Positions 8,671 to 17,524 of a stretch of 64,000 nucleotides of DNA are shown here, piece by piece. Location: contig NZ_CP006911.1 of the NCBI RefSeq assembly GCF_001281385.1, positions 310,001-374,000 on the forward strand, in the 5' to 3' direction. Numbering within the stretch: the stretch's first letter is position 1; each line of letters starts with the position of its first letter. A program made the position numbers and the translations under genes. The notes beneath the pieces are model-generated. The model saw only the letters and a list, made by a program, of their open reading frames with translations. It was not told where the DNA came from and did no database searches. This stretch comes from Candidatus Pseudothioglobus singularis PS1. GTDB taxonomy: Bacteria; Pseudomonadota; Gammaproteobacteria; PS1; Pseudothioglobaceae.

Positions 8671-9705
8671 CTAATGTGTTTTTGTGAGTGCTACAGAGAG
8701 CTCATCTGAGGTGATATAGCCTTTCGTTGTTCCTTTTTTATCAACGACCTCGATTGTTGACCTGTCCTTTAATACCTTAGGGACTAGATCTTCAATAAAA
8801 GTATCCTCATCATATTTGTAAGTTGAAGATGGTTTTGTTGAGGATTTGTCAAATTTATCAAGCTTTGTCATGATTGTTTTAGCTCTGAGAACTTTTGAGC
8901 GATTGACATCTTTGACGAATGCTTTCACATAGTCGTCTGCAGGATTTAAGATAATGTCCTCTGGCCTGCCCACCTGAACTAGCCTTCCACCGTTCAGTAT
9001 TCCAATGTGATCACCCAGTTTCAGGGATTCGTCCAGATCATGAGTGATGAATACAATTGTTTTTTTGAGTTTAGCTTGAAGGTCAACCAATTGGTTTTGC
9101 ATTTCGCTTCTGATGAGAGGGTCTAATGCACTAAAAGCCTCATCCATTAAAAGAATTTCTGGGTCAGTTGCAAGGGCTCTTGCAAGTCCCACCCTCTGCT
9201 GCATGCCTCCAGAGAGTTGCGCAGGATATTGATGTTCAAATCCATCAAGCCCAACTGCACTGATTTGACCTTGAGCAATTTCGCGTCTCTGGTCCTCTGG
9301 CACCTCTTGAATCTCGAGGCCATAGGCCACATTCTCAATAATGGTTTTGTGAGGGAAAAGCCCAAAGCGCTGAAAAACCATACTCATGGTTTTTTTTCTG
9401 AACTCTAGGATTTCTTTTTCATCCAAAGTGCATACATCAACGTTATTGACTAAAACTTCACCCGCGGTAGGATCAATAAGCCTATTAATGTGCCTAATGA
9501 GGGTTGATTTTCCTGAGCCAGAAAGCCCCATGCATACAAATATTTCACCCTCCTCAATAGACAGAGAGACATTATCAAGGCCAACAGTATGACCCGTATC
9601 CTCCATCACTTGCTCTTTAGAGGCGCCATCTTTAACCATTGGCATTACTTGCTGAGGGTTAGGGCCAAATATTTTATAAATATTATTTATTTTGATTTTT
9701 GACAT
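8671..9705 (-). CDS. proV: Glycine betaine/carnitine-type ABC transporter ATP-binding protein
   Basis: This 344-residue ATPase of the ProV/OpuAA family energises uptake of quaternary amines. Walker A is GLSGSGKST at 60-68. The ABC signature LSGGMQQR and Walker B ILLMDEAFSALDP follow in order. An extra N-terminal segment (FGPNPQQVMPMV) is characteristic of ProV-type proteins. The C-terminal part, about 275-344, is a shortened CBS-like regulatory region. It follows proW by 9 bp. The symbol denotes the family; the transported compound is not proven. Confidence 0.9.
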   Translation of the reverse strand: MSKIKINNIYKIFGPNPQQVMPMVKDGASKEQVMEDTGHTVGLDNVSLSIEEGEIFVCMGLSGSGKSTLIRHINRLIDPTAGEVLVNNVDVCTLDEKEILEFRKKTMSMVFQRFGLFPHKTIIENVAYGLEIQEVPEDQRREIAQGQISAVGLDGFEHQYPAQLSGGMQQRVGLARALATDPEILLMDEAFSALDPLIRSEMQNQLVDLQAKLKKTIVFITHDLDESLKLGDHIGILNGGRLVQVGRPEDIILNPADDYVKAFVKDVNRSKVLRAKTIMTKLDKFDKSSTKPSSTYKYDEDTFIEDLVPKVLKDRSTIEVVDKKGTTKGYITSDELSVALTKTH

Positions 9706-9714
9706 AATAGGGGT

Positions 9715-10716
9715 CTATTTTGGTGGTTGGTTTCTGTCTTGAATTTTTTTACCATAAGCCTGGGTAATTCTATCTAGCACGATCGCTAGGAGAACAATTG
9801 CAAGTCCGGCTTCAGTTGCTTTACCAACGTTTAACTGTTGGAGTCCAAGTAGAACTTCGTCACCAAGTCCCCTCGTTCCAATCATGGATGCAATTACAAC
9901 CATGGCTAATGCCATCATCGTGCACTGATTAATGCCCTGCATAATATTTGGAAGGGCAAGTGGTAGCTGGACGCCCAGTAGTTTCTGTCTTTTGCTTGCA
10001 CCAAAGGCCTCAGCAGCCTCAATGACTTCCGTGTCAACTAAGGTAATTCCTAGGTCAGTTAAACGAACTAGAGGCGGTACAGCATAAATAACGGTTGCAA
10101 TAATTGCTGGAACTGCACCTAATCCAAAAAGCATAATGCCAGGAATGAGGTAACAAAAGCTAGGAATGGTTTGCATTAAATCTAGAACGGGTAGTATTGC
10201 ATTACGAAGTTTGTTGTTTCTTGCCATTGCAATACCTAGAGGAATACCAATAACAATACATATGAGAATTCCAATAATCATGATTGAGGTTGTTTCTATG
10301 GCTTTATCCCAAAACTTGGGATGAAGGAAGCCTATAAAAAATGTACAGATTCCTACGAAAACAGTTGTTCCAACTTTTCTTCCACTAGAAAAGAACACAA
10401 TTGCAACAACGAGTGCGATGACCACAGGCCAAGGCAAAACAATTAAGAATTTTTTGAGTGATAGAATCGCACCAAGAAGAAAGTCATTGATTACTTCAAA
10501 GTAAATTCCATACTTTTCGTTGAAGACCTTGAAGCCATCATTAATCCATTTCATTAATGGAATATCTAGCCATTTTGGCCAATCATAAAGCCAACTGGGA
10601 TCAGTTAAGAGCTCCATTACACTGTCGGGCTTCCTTTTAGATGAGTTGTAGCTTACAACTAAAAGCCAAACAAAGATTATGGGAAAAGTAAAGTACGTGA
10701 GAAATTTTCTTATCAT
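9715..10716 (-). CDS. proW: Glycine betaine/carnitine-type ABC transporter permease
   Basis: This 333-residue integral membrane protein has several hydrophobic segments and the binding-protein-dependent permease signature (EAAEAFGASKRQKLLGVQLPLALPNI). It is the inner-membrane channel of a ProU/OpuA-type system. I chose ATG 10716. The frame stays open upstream to TTG 10749, but that start lies inside the terminator hairpin at 10733-10763 and would begin translation within the stem. The gene lies between proX and proV on the minus strand. Confidence 0.9.
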   Translation of the reverse strand: MIRKFLTYFTFPIIFVWLLVVSYNSSKRKPDSVMELLTDPSWLYDWPKWLDIPLMKWINDGFKVFNEKYGIYFEVINDFLLGAILSLKKFLIVLPWPVVIALVVAIVFFSSGRKVGTTVFVGICTFFIGFLHPKFWDKAIETTSIMIIGILICIVIGIPLGIAMARNNKLRNAILPVLDLMQTIPSFCYLIPGIMLFGLGAVPAIIATVIYAVPPLVRLTDLGITLVDTEVIEAAEAFGASKRQKLLGVQLPLALPNIMQGINQCTMMALAMVVIASMIGTRGLGDEVLLGLQQLNVGKATEAGLAIVLLAIVLDRITQAYGKKIQDRNQPPK

Positions 10717-10732
10717 GATGCTTATTCTATTT

Positions 10733-10763
10733 AAAAAAAGAGCCCACAAGTGGGCTCTTTTTT
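10733..10763. terminator. Intrinsic terminator/attenuator between proX and proW
   Basis: The perfect inverted repeat GAGCCCAC / GTGGGCTC is flanked by seven A on one side and six T on the other, so it can act in both directions. On the minus strand it lies 14 nt after the proX stop and 17 nt before the proW ATG, inside the operon. Partial termination here would give more binding protein than permease and ATPase. Confidence 0.85.
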
Positions 10764-10777
10764 AGATTTTATCTAAC

Positions 10778-11794
10778 TTATAGAGCTGCAGATACTTTAG
10801 CAGCTACGTCTGCTGGTACCCAAGCTTTCCATGTGTCATCGTTCGCTAAGTACTCCATTGCAGTTAGCTCCATATCACCATCTGACTCGTCTTCATAGAA
10901 TGCAAGCAGTCTATTAACTTGTGCAGTTGGTATGCTATATGCTTCGATGAATGCAGTCTCATCAGGATGAGAATCAGCCCATGCAGCAAGAACTGACTTG
11001 TCTAATGACATGTCTCTGTACTCCACTCCACAAGTTGGCTTCCATGCATCTGTTCCATTAGCCTTGATATCTTCCACAACAACTTGCATTGATGCCCAGC
11101 ACTCGGCGTTAAATGGTGGCTCGGCTAGTCTTACTAAATCAACTTTGCCCATCAGACCTGTTGGCGCCCAATAGTAAGTAAAGATTGGCTGCTTTTTAGC
11201 AAACGCACCTGCGATTGCTGCATCAAGTGCACCACCTGAACCTGGATCAAAGTTAGTGTAGTATTTATCTAATCCGTAAGCTTTTTGTTTAACAAGGTTA
11301 ATCGTGTAGCAAGTCCAGCCACCAATACAACTTGTCATTCTTCCCATTGAAGGGTTTTCTGGATCACTGAATAACGCAGCAACTTCAGGGTTATTCATAT
11401 CTAAAACATTAGTAAGGTTGTACTTATCAGCAGTCGCTCTATCAACATAGAATGCTTGCTGAGAGTCAGGCGTATTAATTCCTAGGTTTCTTACTGTTCC
11501 TGCTGCTTCGTGACCATCATAAGTATCTTTAATGTTGTCATACCAAAGCTCAGTCACAACATCAAGCTGTCCATCATAGTGTGCAGCCATAATAGGTGTT
11601 GTGCTTCCTTTTGTTACAGAAACATCGCAACCATAGCCGTGCTCTAAGATAAAGCCAGCAATTGCCGTATGAATGTTGGCACTACTCCAGTCAAAATCAG
11701 CTAGTCTTGCCTTTCCGCAGTCAGCGCTCACAACTCCTGGCACTAGAGCAACAGAAAAAGCTGTTACAGCTAATAATTTATTTATTAGTTTCAT
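10778..11794 (-). CDS. proX: Glycine betaine/carnitine-type ABC transporter substrate-binding protein
   Basis: This 338-residue periplasmic binding protein of the OpuAC type has a Sec signal peptide (about 1-24, ...VVSA-D). Its tryptophans and tyrosines (DFDWSS, ELWYDN, YYWAPTG) could form the aromatic cage that holds a trimethylammonium group. The start ATG 11794 is preceded by AAGGAGAG, a strong ribosome-binding site. It is the first gene of the proX-proW-proV-SDR operon. Glycine betaine, carnitine, gamma-butyrobetaine or DMSP are all possible ligands; the nearby caiD favours carnitine-like compounds. Confidence 0.9.
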   Translation of the reverse strand: MKLINKLLAVTAFSVALVPGVVSADCGKARLADFDWSSANIHTAIAGFILEHGYGCDVSVTKGSTTPIMAAHYDGQLDVVTELWYDNIKDTYDGHEAAGTVRNLGINTPDSQQAFYVDRATADKYNLTNVLDMNNPEVAALFSDPENPSMGRMTSCIGGWTCYTINLVKQKAYGLDKYYTNFDPGSGGALDAAIAGAFAKKQPIFTYYWAPTGLMGKVDLVRLAEPPFNAECWASMQVVVEDIKANGTDAWKPTCGVEYRDMSLDKSVLAAWADSHPDETAFIEAYSIPTAQVNRLLAFYEDESDGDMELTAMEYLANDDTWKAWVPADVAAKVSAAL

Positions 11795-11818
11795 TTTCTC
11801 TCCTTAATTTGAAAAATA

Positions 11819-11841
11819 AATCCACTGAAAAAAAGTGGATT
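11819..11841 (-). promoter_or_regulatory. Hairpin in the proX leader
   Basis: AATCCACT and AGTGGATT form an 8 bp stem with a 7-nt loop, 25 nt before the proX start codon. On the minus strand it is followed by a T-rich tract. It may terminate read-through from the gene at 11942-12679, attenuate proX, or stabilise its mRNA. The role is not decided by sequence alone. Confidence 0.4.
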
Positions 11842-11941
11842 AAATCAAGTTTAACTTAATTCATGTGTGATTGAAATACTATTTTTAAGAAAATAGTGTT
11901 TTTTATATACTTTATGTAGCTAATTGTAGTGATTTGATTGA

Positions 11942-12679
11942 TTAAAATAATAATACCAACCCTGCCAGAAAAATAAGTCCAAGAATAACGTGTCTGAAAA
12001 GGGCCTCATTGATGAGTGCATAAATCTTGATGCCGATCCAAGAGCCAAGCATCAGCGCAGGAAATGCTTTCAGAAAGTTATAAAAAATATCTAAAGTCAA
12101 AAATCCAGCAAAATAAAAACTGATAACAGCGGCAATGCTGGTTATAAATATGAATGGTTCGTATGTGCCGCGCTGAGTGTTTTTTGGAAGCCTTTGAAGA
12201 TTAACCCAGATTGTTGGGAGTATTCCGCCCAGTGCTGCAAAACCTCCCAGTATTCCACTGATAAAACCGATGAACTTGTCAAGAGTGGGATTACTTTTAA
12301 AGTTGATTAAAATATCTTTGCTTTTGAATTTCCAGATTGAGAAAATCACTAATATAAATCCAACAGTAGTTTTAAAGATACTCGGATCGGTCATCGTTAA
12401 TATGAGGAGCCCGGTCGGTATTCCAATGACACCAAAAAAAACAAATGACTTGAGTTTAGAGAAGTCTAGAGTTTTACGTAGCTTGTAGATTGGAAGAGCG
12501 GAGACAAACAAACAGGAGACAATATTTAATGAAATTGCAGCTGAAGGTTCAAGAATATGAAGCCAAAAAGCATTGAGTACAATCCCACTTCCAAAACCCG
12601 TTGCGCCTTGGACAAGACCAGCAAAGAAGGCGCCAAAAAGCAATAATGACTGAAAAATGACTGGATCTGAAATGAGCAT
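11942..12679 (-). CDS. TauE/SafE family membrane exporter/permease
   Basis: This 245-residue protein is almost wholly hydrophobic, with about eight membrane segments. It has the family features GLVQGATGFGSGIVL near the N-terminus and a second glycine-rich repeat (GFISGILGGFAALGGILPTIWVNL) in the middle. Family members move sulfite, sulfoacetate or other small organosulfur anions, but many are uncharacterised. It stands upstream of proX on the same strand with a 147 bp gap, and divergent from the GMC oxidoreductase, with which it could be functionally linked. The substrate cannot be told. Confidence 0.85.
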   Translation of the reverse strand: MLISDPVIFQSLLLFGAFFAGLVQGATGFGSGIVLNAFWLHILEPSAAISLNIVSCLFVSALPIYKLRKTLDFSKLKSFVFFGVIGIPTGLLILTMTDPSIFKTTVGFILVIFSIWKFKSKDILINFKSNPTLDKFIGFISGILGGFAALGGILPTIWVNLQRLPKNTQRGTYEPFIFITSIAAVISFYFAGFLTLDIFYNFLKAFPALMLGSWIGIKIYALINEALFRHVILGLIFLAGLVLLF

Positions 12680-12779
12680 TGAAAATTAGTTTAATGGATG
12701 AGCTCAAGTTTATAGATTATTTTGGTATTATTTTTTTGAATTCTACAAATTAATACATAAAAGCTTTAATATTCATCAA

Positions 12780-14399
12780 ATGAAATACGACTATATTATT
12801 GTGGGTGCAGGTTCTGCTGGTTGCGTTATTGCAAACCGCCTCAGTGAGGACCCCTCAACTCAGGTATTGCTAATTGAGGCTGGCGGTTCAGATCGCCGCT
12901 TCTTCATTCAAATGCCAATAGGATATGGAGTCACTTATCACCAGAAAGCGGTTAACTGGATGTATATGACTGAGCCAAGTCCAGATGCAGACAATAAGCC
13001 GAGTTATTGGCCAAGAGGGAAAGTCATGGGCGGTTCTAGCTCTATCAATGCGATGGTATATGTGAGAGGAAACTCTAGAGACTTTGATCAGTGGTCTGAG
13101 GCAGGAAACCCAGGCTGGTCTTACAGTGATGTTTTGCCTTATTTTAAAAAAATGGAGTCATGGCAGAACGGTCCTGATGATTATCGAGGCGGTGATGGAC
13201 CTTTGAATGTCTCAGAGGTATCAAGGCAGCTTCACCCACTCTGTCAGAACTTTTTGTCTGCAGCCCAGGAGATTGGAATTGTTCTTAATAAGGATATGAA
13301 TGGTGCAACACAGGAAGGGGTTGGTAACTATCAAATAACCACTCATAAAGGGCAGCGAATGTCTTCTTCGAGGGCTTACTTGTGGCCCATAAAAGGCCGC
13401 ACTAATCTGACTATCATTAAGAATGCTCAGGCGACAAAGATCCTTACTCAAGACAAAAAGGCGTTCGGCATTGAGTATAAAAAGTCAGGCAAGATGCATC
13501 AGGCCATCGCCAAGTGTGAGGTTATTTTAAGTGCAGGGTCGATCAACACTCCTCACCTTCTTCAGCTTTCAGGGATTGGTCCAAAAGCCGCCTTGAGAAA
13601 GGCCTCAGTCCCCTTAGTGCATGACAGTCCTGGTGTAGGAGAAAATCTTCAGGACCATGTCGGAGTGAGCTATTTTTATAAAAGCAAAGTGCCCACCTTG
13701 AATGATCAGTTGAGGCCTGTCCTTGGAAAAATCTACCAGGGACTTCGATATATTTTTACAAGGAGAGGTCCGCTCAGCTTAAGTGTTAACCAGTCAGGCG
13801 GATTTATAAGGACACGCGATGAGCTAGAGAAGCCAAACATTCAGCTTTATTTTTCACCCGTTAGTTATTCATTGGAGTCACCCAACAAAAGAGCGATGAT
13901 GAGTCCAGACCCCTTTTCAGCGATGCTCCTAGGAATTTCGAATTGCAGTCCCCGTTCAAGAGGGCGCGTTCAATTAAAGAGTAGTGATCCTTCAGAGGCG
14001 CCCGTCATTGAGCCTAATTACCTCTCTCACAGGGACGATGTTAGAGACTTATTGGAGGGCGTTAAGGTGCTCAGAAAGATAGCACAAACAGATAGCTTTA
14101 GCGGCGTGATTGGGGAAGAGTTTAGGCCCGGCCCAGAATGCCAGAGTGATAAACAAATGATTCAGCATATCAAAGAAACTGTGTGGACAGTTTTTCATCC
14201 CTCTAGTACCTGCCGAATGGGCCCAGACCCCAACAAAGATGTTGTTGATAGTCATCTCAAGGTTTATGGAATCGAGTCTCTAAGGGTGGCTGATGCCTCA
14301 ATATTTCCTAAGCTAGTCTGTGGTAATATTAACGCCGCCACTATTATGGTGGGTGAAAAGGCGTCCGATCTTATTTTGCAGGATCAAGTTCATGTTTAA
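12780..14399 (+). CDS. GMC-family FAD oxidoreductase (choline/alcohol dehydrogenase-like)
   Basis: This 539-residue flavoenzyme has the N-terminal dinucleotide-binding motif GAGSAGC near 8-14 and the GMC signatures PRGKVMGGSSSINAM and SAGSINTPHLLQLSGIG. The catalytic pair is at H473 (FHPSSTCRMG) and N518 (GNINAATIM), as in choline dehydrogenase-type GMC enzymes. The length is close to BetA (about 555). It oxidises an alcohol, passing electrons to a quinone or oxygen. The substrate is uncertain: choline is possible, but the next gene (enolase superfamily, 12 bp away) suggests a sugar- or polyol-derived acid pathway instead. Confidence 0.88.
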   Translation: MKYDYIIVGAGSAGCVIANRLSEDPSTQVLLIEAGGSDRRFFIQMPIGYGVTYHQKAVNWMYMTEPSPDADNKPSYWPRGKVMGGSSSINAMVYVRGNSRDFDQWSEAGNPGWSYSDVLPYFKKMESWQNGPDDYRGGDGPLNVSEVSRQLHPLCQNFLSAAQEIGIVLNKDMNGATQEGVGNYQITTHKGQRMSSSRAYLWPIKGRTNLTIIKNAQATKILTQDKKAFGIEYKKSGKMHQAIAKCEVILSAGSINTPHLLQLSGIGPKAALRKASVPLVHDSPGVGENLQDHVGVSYFYKSKVPTLNDQLRPVLGKIYQGLRYIFTRRGPLSLSVNQSGGFIRTRDELEKPNIQLYFSPVSYSLESPNKRAMMSPDPFSAMLLGISNCSPRSRGRVQLKSSDPSEAPVIEPNYLSHRDDVRDLLEGVKVLRKIAQTDSFSGVIGEEFRPGPECQSDKQMIQHIKETVWTVFHPSSTCRMGPDPNKDVVDSHLKVYGIESLRVADASIFPKLVCGNINAATIMVGEKASDLILQDQVHV

Positions 14400-14411
14400 A
14401 TCTCTCATACT

Positions 14412-15521
14412 ATGAAAATAATTAGCGTTGAAACTTTTACAAATGAGTATGTCGGACTGGTCCGCTTGAGAACGGATGAGGGTGATGAGGGCTGGGGTCA
14501 AACCTCGACCTATAACAGTGAAATCACTGCACAAGTTGTCCACCTTCAGATCGCTCCTCATGTCCTCGGTATGAGCGCTTTAGATATCAGTGAGGTCAAC
14601 AGGGAAGTCTTGGAGAGGGAGCACAAGTTTCCTGGTACCTATCTTTACAGAGCTTTGTGCGGGGTAGATACAGCGCTCTGGGATATTAAGGCTAAAAGAG
14701 CAAATAAAAGTGTCTGCCAATTGCTCGGTGGGAGCCCAAGCTCAGTTCCTGTTTATGCCTCAAGTATGCAAAGAGAGATCTCGCCTGAGGCCGAAGCAGA
14801 GAGGCTTTTAATGCTCAAGGAGGCGGATGGCTACTTTGCCTTTAAGTTTAGAATCGGAAGGGAATGTGGACACGACATCGATCAGTGGCCTGGGCGAACT
14901 GAATCCATCATTAAAGAAGTGAGGAAGACTTTGGGTGACGAGGTGTCACTTCTCGTTGATGCCAATAGCGCCTACAGTCCTAAAAAAGCGATCGAGGTTG
15001 GCCATATGCTTGAGGATTATGGCGTCAGTCATTTCGAAGAGCCCTGTCCTTACTGGGAGCCAGATTGGACTCGACAGGTTTCAGAGGCGCTTGATATCGA
15101 TGTGAGTGGTGGAGAGCAGGATAACGATATGAGAGTTTGGAGGCACATGATCGATACCAGAGTCGTTGATATTGTTCAGCCCGATATTTGTTACATGGGA
15201 GGCATTACTCGGACACTTGAGGTTGCTAAATTGGCTGAAAAAAAAGGCATTCCGGTTACTCTTCATGCTGCTAATTTGTCCCTAGTAACGCTTTTTTCAG
15301 CCCACTTAATGGGCTCAATCAAAAACCCGGGAAAATACTTGGAGTTTTCAATCGAAGGGCTTGATTACTACCCTTGGCAAGATAATATTTTTAGCCCTGA
15401 TTTTAAAATTGTGGATGGACATCTAGAGTTACCTCATAAACCTGGTTGGGGTGCTGAGATAAATCAAGAGTGGTTGTCGTTGGCCAATTATCAAGTAAGC
15501 TATACTGGGTCTCGCTTTTAA
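14412..15521 (+). CDS. Enolase-superfamily enzyme (mandelate racemase/muconate lactonizing type)
   Basis: This 369-residue protein has an N-terminal capping domain and a TIM-barrel. Metal ligands are D183, the FEEP glutamate at 209-210, and E235 (GGEQDN). D258 and H285 form an Asp-His dyad spaced exactly as in mandelate racemase. The opposite-side base motif reads K145-F-R147 rather than KxK. Family members abstract a proton alpha to a carboxylate, as acid-sugar dehydratases or racemases. The exact reaction is not assignable here. It is co-transcribed with the GMC oxidoreductase. Confidence 0.85.
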   Translation: MKIISVETFTNEYVGLVRLRTDEGDEGWGQTSTYNSEITAQVVHLQIAPHVLGMSALDISEVNREVLEREHKFPGTYLYRALCGVDTALWDIKAKRANKSVCQLLGGSPSSVPVYASSMQREISPEAEAERLLMLKEADGYFAFKFRIGRECGHDIDQWPGRTESIIKEVRKTLGDEVSLLVDANSAYSPKKAIEVGHMLEDYGVSHFEEPCPYWEPDWTRQVSEALDIDVSGGEQDNDMRVWRHMIDTRVVDIVQPDICYMGGITRTLEVAKLAEKKGIPVTLHAANLSLVTLFSAHLMGSIKNPGKYLEFSIEGLDYYPWQDNIFSPDFKIVDGHLELPHKPGWGAEINQEWLSLANYQVSYTGSRF

Positions 15522-15571
15522 ATCTATTTTGTATGACCTAAGCGCCCTTTTTTTTACGTTAAAAAATACTG

Positions 15572-15577
15572 TATAAT
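15572..15577 (+). promoter_or_regulatory. Probable -10 element of the tig-clpP-clpX operon
   Basis: A perfect TATAAT is found 36 bp before the trigger factor start, in a T/A-rich gap. No convincing -35 hexamer is present at the normal spacing; the upstream sequence is a T-run. Confidence 0.4.
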
Positions 15578-15613
15578 TTGCCTTTTTTTAATAAGTTACG
15601 GATTTAGAATTAG

Positions 15614-16912
15614 ATGAAGACTTCACTCACCACTCTTGAGGGACTTAAAAGGTCGCTTACGGTTGAATTACCGGTAGACATTTTCAATGAAAGAACAGAA
15701 AAAATTATCAAAGGCCTTGCAGGTAAAGTACGTGTTGATGGCTTTAGAAAGGGAAAGATTCCGCCTGCCGTATTAAAACAAAGATTCGGTGGAAGCGCTA
15801 AATCTGACGCTGCAACTGAGATTGTCGGTGAAACCTTGGCTGATGCATTAACGGATGCAGATGTCTCTCCAGCGACTCAACCTTCCCTAACAAATATCGA
15901 TACAGAGAATGCTGACAGCTTAATTTATACGCTTGAGTTTGAAGTCTACCCTGAAATTAAAGTCAATGCTCTGTCTAAACTAACGATTGATCAGGTCAGC
16001 TCACAGGTGACTGAGGAAGATGAAGAGAGAGCTCTGCAAGACCTTCAAGACCGCTCGACTGAGTATAAGACGGTCAAGCGCAAATCGAAGGATGGTGACC
16101 GCTTAATTATTGACTTTGAGGGGCTTCTCGATGGTGAGTCATTTGAAGGTGGCGCTGCTGAAGGCTTTGAAATTGTTCTTGGAAAAGGAACAATGATTGA
16201 GGGATTCGAGAAAGGGCTTATTGACGTTGCATCTGGAAAAACTGTCGAGGTGAACGCAACATTCCCAGAGGATTATCATGTGGAGAACTTGGCCGGAAGA
16301 GAGGCCGTATTCAAGGTTAAAGTTAATGAAATTGGATCACCAATTGAGCTGAAAAGAGATGATGAATTCGCAAAGAAGTATGGTGAAAAAGATTTTGAAA
16401 CGATGAAGTCAAGAATGACTAACCAAATGAAGCTTGAGCTTGATTCAAGGCTCGTTCAGCAGAACAAAGATACTGCGTTTTCAGCGCTTCTAGAAGCTAA
16501 TGATTTCGAAGTTCCTGAGGGGAGTATTTCCTCTGAGGCAGAAAAACTTCAACAAGACATGGAGTCTCGCATGGAGCAGCAAGGTATGCCATCAAAAGGT
16601 AAGCTACCTGCTGAGATGTTCAATGAAGAGGCTGCAAGAAGAGTTAAATTAGGCTTGTTAATTAATAAAATTGCAACGGATTCCGAAATAACAGCTGAAA
16701 AAGATTTGGTTGATGCTAAACTTAATGAAATGTCGCTACAATATGGTGAGAGCGCACAGCAAATGATTGATTGGTATAACACAGACCCTTCAAGGCTGGC
16801 TAATATCGAGTCAATTGTTGTTGAGGATTTGGTTGCCAAACATGTTGCTGAAAAAGCAAAGGTAACTACTACAGACAAAACATTTTTAGAAATAATGAAT
16901 ACCCAAAACTAA
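15614..16912 (+). CDS. tig: Trigger factor, ribosome-associated chaperone/prolyl isomerase
   Basis: This 432-residue protein has the three trigger-factor domains. The N-terminal ribosome-binding domain carries the signature [17 protein letters not shown] near 43-59 and docks at L23. An FKBP-like prolyl isomerase domain ([20 protein letters not shown], about 160-180) follows, then a helical chaperone arm. The length equals E. coli Tig. It heads the conserved tig-clpP-clpX cluster, with 1 bp before clpP. The run joins folding of new chains to degradation of failed ones. Confidence 0.97.
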   Translation: MKTSLTTLEGLKRSLTVELPVDIFNERTEKIIKGLAGKVRVDGFRKGKIPPAVLKQRFGGSAKSDAATEIVGETLADALTDADVSPATQPSLTNIDTENADSLIYTLEFEVYPEIKVNALSKLTIDQVSSQVTEEDEERALQDLQDRSTEYKTVKRKSKDGDRLIIDFEGLLDGESFEGGAAEGFEIVLGKGTMIEGFEKGLIDVASGKTVEVNATFPEDYHVENLAGREAVFKVKVNEIGSPIELKRDDEFAKKYGEKDFETMKSRMTNQMKLELDSRLVQQNKDTAFSALLEANDFEVPEGSISSEAEKLQQDMESRMEQQGMPSKGKLPAEMFNEEAARRVKLGLLINKIATDSEITAEKDLVDAKLNEMSLQYGESAQQMIDWYNTDPSRLANIESIVVEDLVAKHVAEKAKVTTTDKTFLEIMNTQN

Positions 16913-16913
16913 T

Positions 16914-17510
16914 ATGACAATTCAAAATTTAAATCAAATCCCAATGGTTATAGAGAGCTCAGGTCGTGGAGAGAGAGCTTATGATATCTATTCAAGACTT
17001 TTAAAAGAGCGTGTTGTTTTTATGGTTGGTCCTGTTGAGGATTACACCGCTAATGTTGTGGTTGCGCAGCTCCTTTTTTTGGAGTCTGAAAACCCTGATA
17101 AAGATATTCATTTATACATTAATTCACCGGGTGGTTCGGTCACTGCAGGCCTAGCAATTTACGATACAATGCAATTTATTAAGCCTGATATTTCAACGCT
17201 TTGTATCGGACAAGCTGCAAGTATGGGTGCGCTTCTTTTGACTGCTGGAGCTAAGGGCAAAAGGTTTGCTCTTCCTCATGCTAGATGTATGATTCATCAG
17301 CCATTAGGAGGGTTCTCTGGTCAAGCAAGTGATATAGATATTCATGCTCAAGAGATTCTGAAGGTGAGAGATAATTTAAATTCAATCCTTAAAGAGCATA
17401 CCGGTCAAAGTATGAAAAATATTCAAAAAGATACTGATCGCGATAATTTCATGTCTGCAAGTGAGTCTGCTAAATATGGACTTATTGATAAAGTCATTAA
17501 TAAACGATAA
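16914..17510 (+). CDS. clpP: ATP-dependent Clp protease proteolytic subunit
   Basis: This 198-residue serine protease forms the tetradecameric chamber that degrades substrates fed by ClpX. The catalytic triad is S103 (GQAASMGA), H128 (CMIHQP) and D177 (DRDNFM). The NSPGG oxyanion-loop motif is at about 70-74. A short N-terminal propeptide-like stretch precedes the mature [12 protein letters not shown] region. The start is 1 bp after the tig stop, in the canonical order. Confidence 0.97.
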   Translation: MTIQNLNQIPMVIESSGRGERAYDIYSRLLKERVVFMVGPVEDYTANVVVAQLLFLESENPDKDIHLYINSPGGSVTAGLAIYDTMQFIKPDISTLCIGQAASMGALLLTAGAKGKRFALPHARCMIHQPLGGFSGQASDIDIHAQEILKVRDNLNSILKEHTGQSMKNIQKDTDRDNFMSASESAKYGLIDKVINKR

Positions 17511-17524
17511 ATTGAAGTTTGCCA

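Noticed and set aside
10714-10749. proW starting at TTG 10749
   Set aside because: That start lies in the terminator hairpin; the ATG at 10716 gives a normal N-terminus.
11878-11897. Hairpin ACTATTTT-TAAG-AAAATAGT as a terminator of the TauE/SafE gene
   Set aside because: The T-run follows it on the plus strand, while the gene is read from the minus strand.
16549-16878. Minus-strand open frame of 109 codons inside tig
   Set aside because: It is antisense to a well-conserved gene and has no recognisable features.
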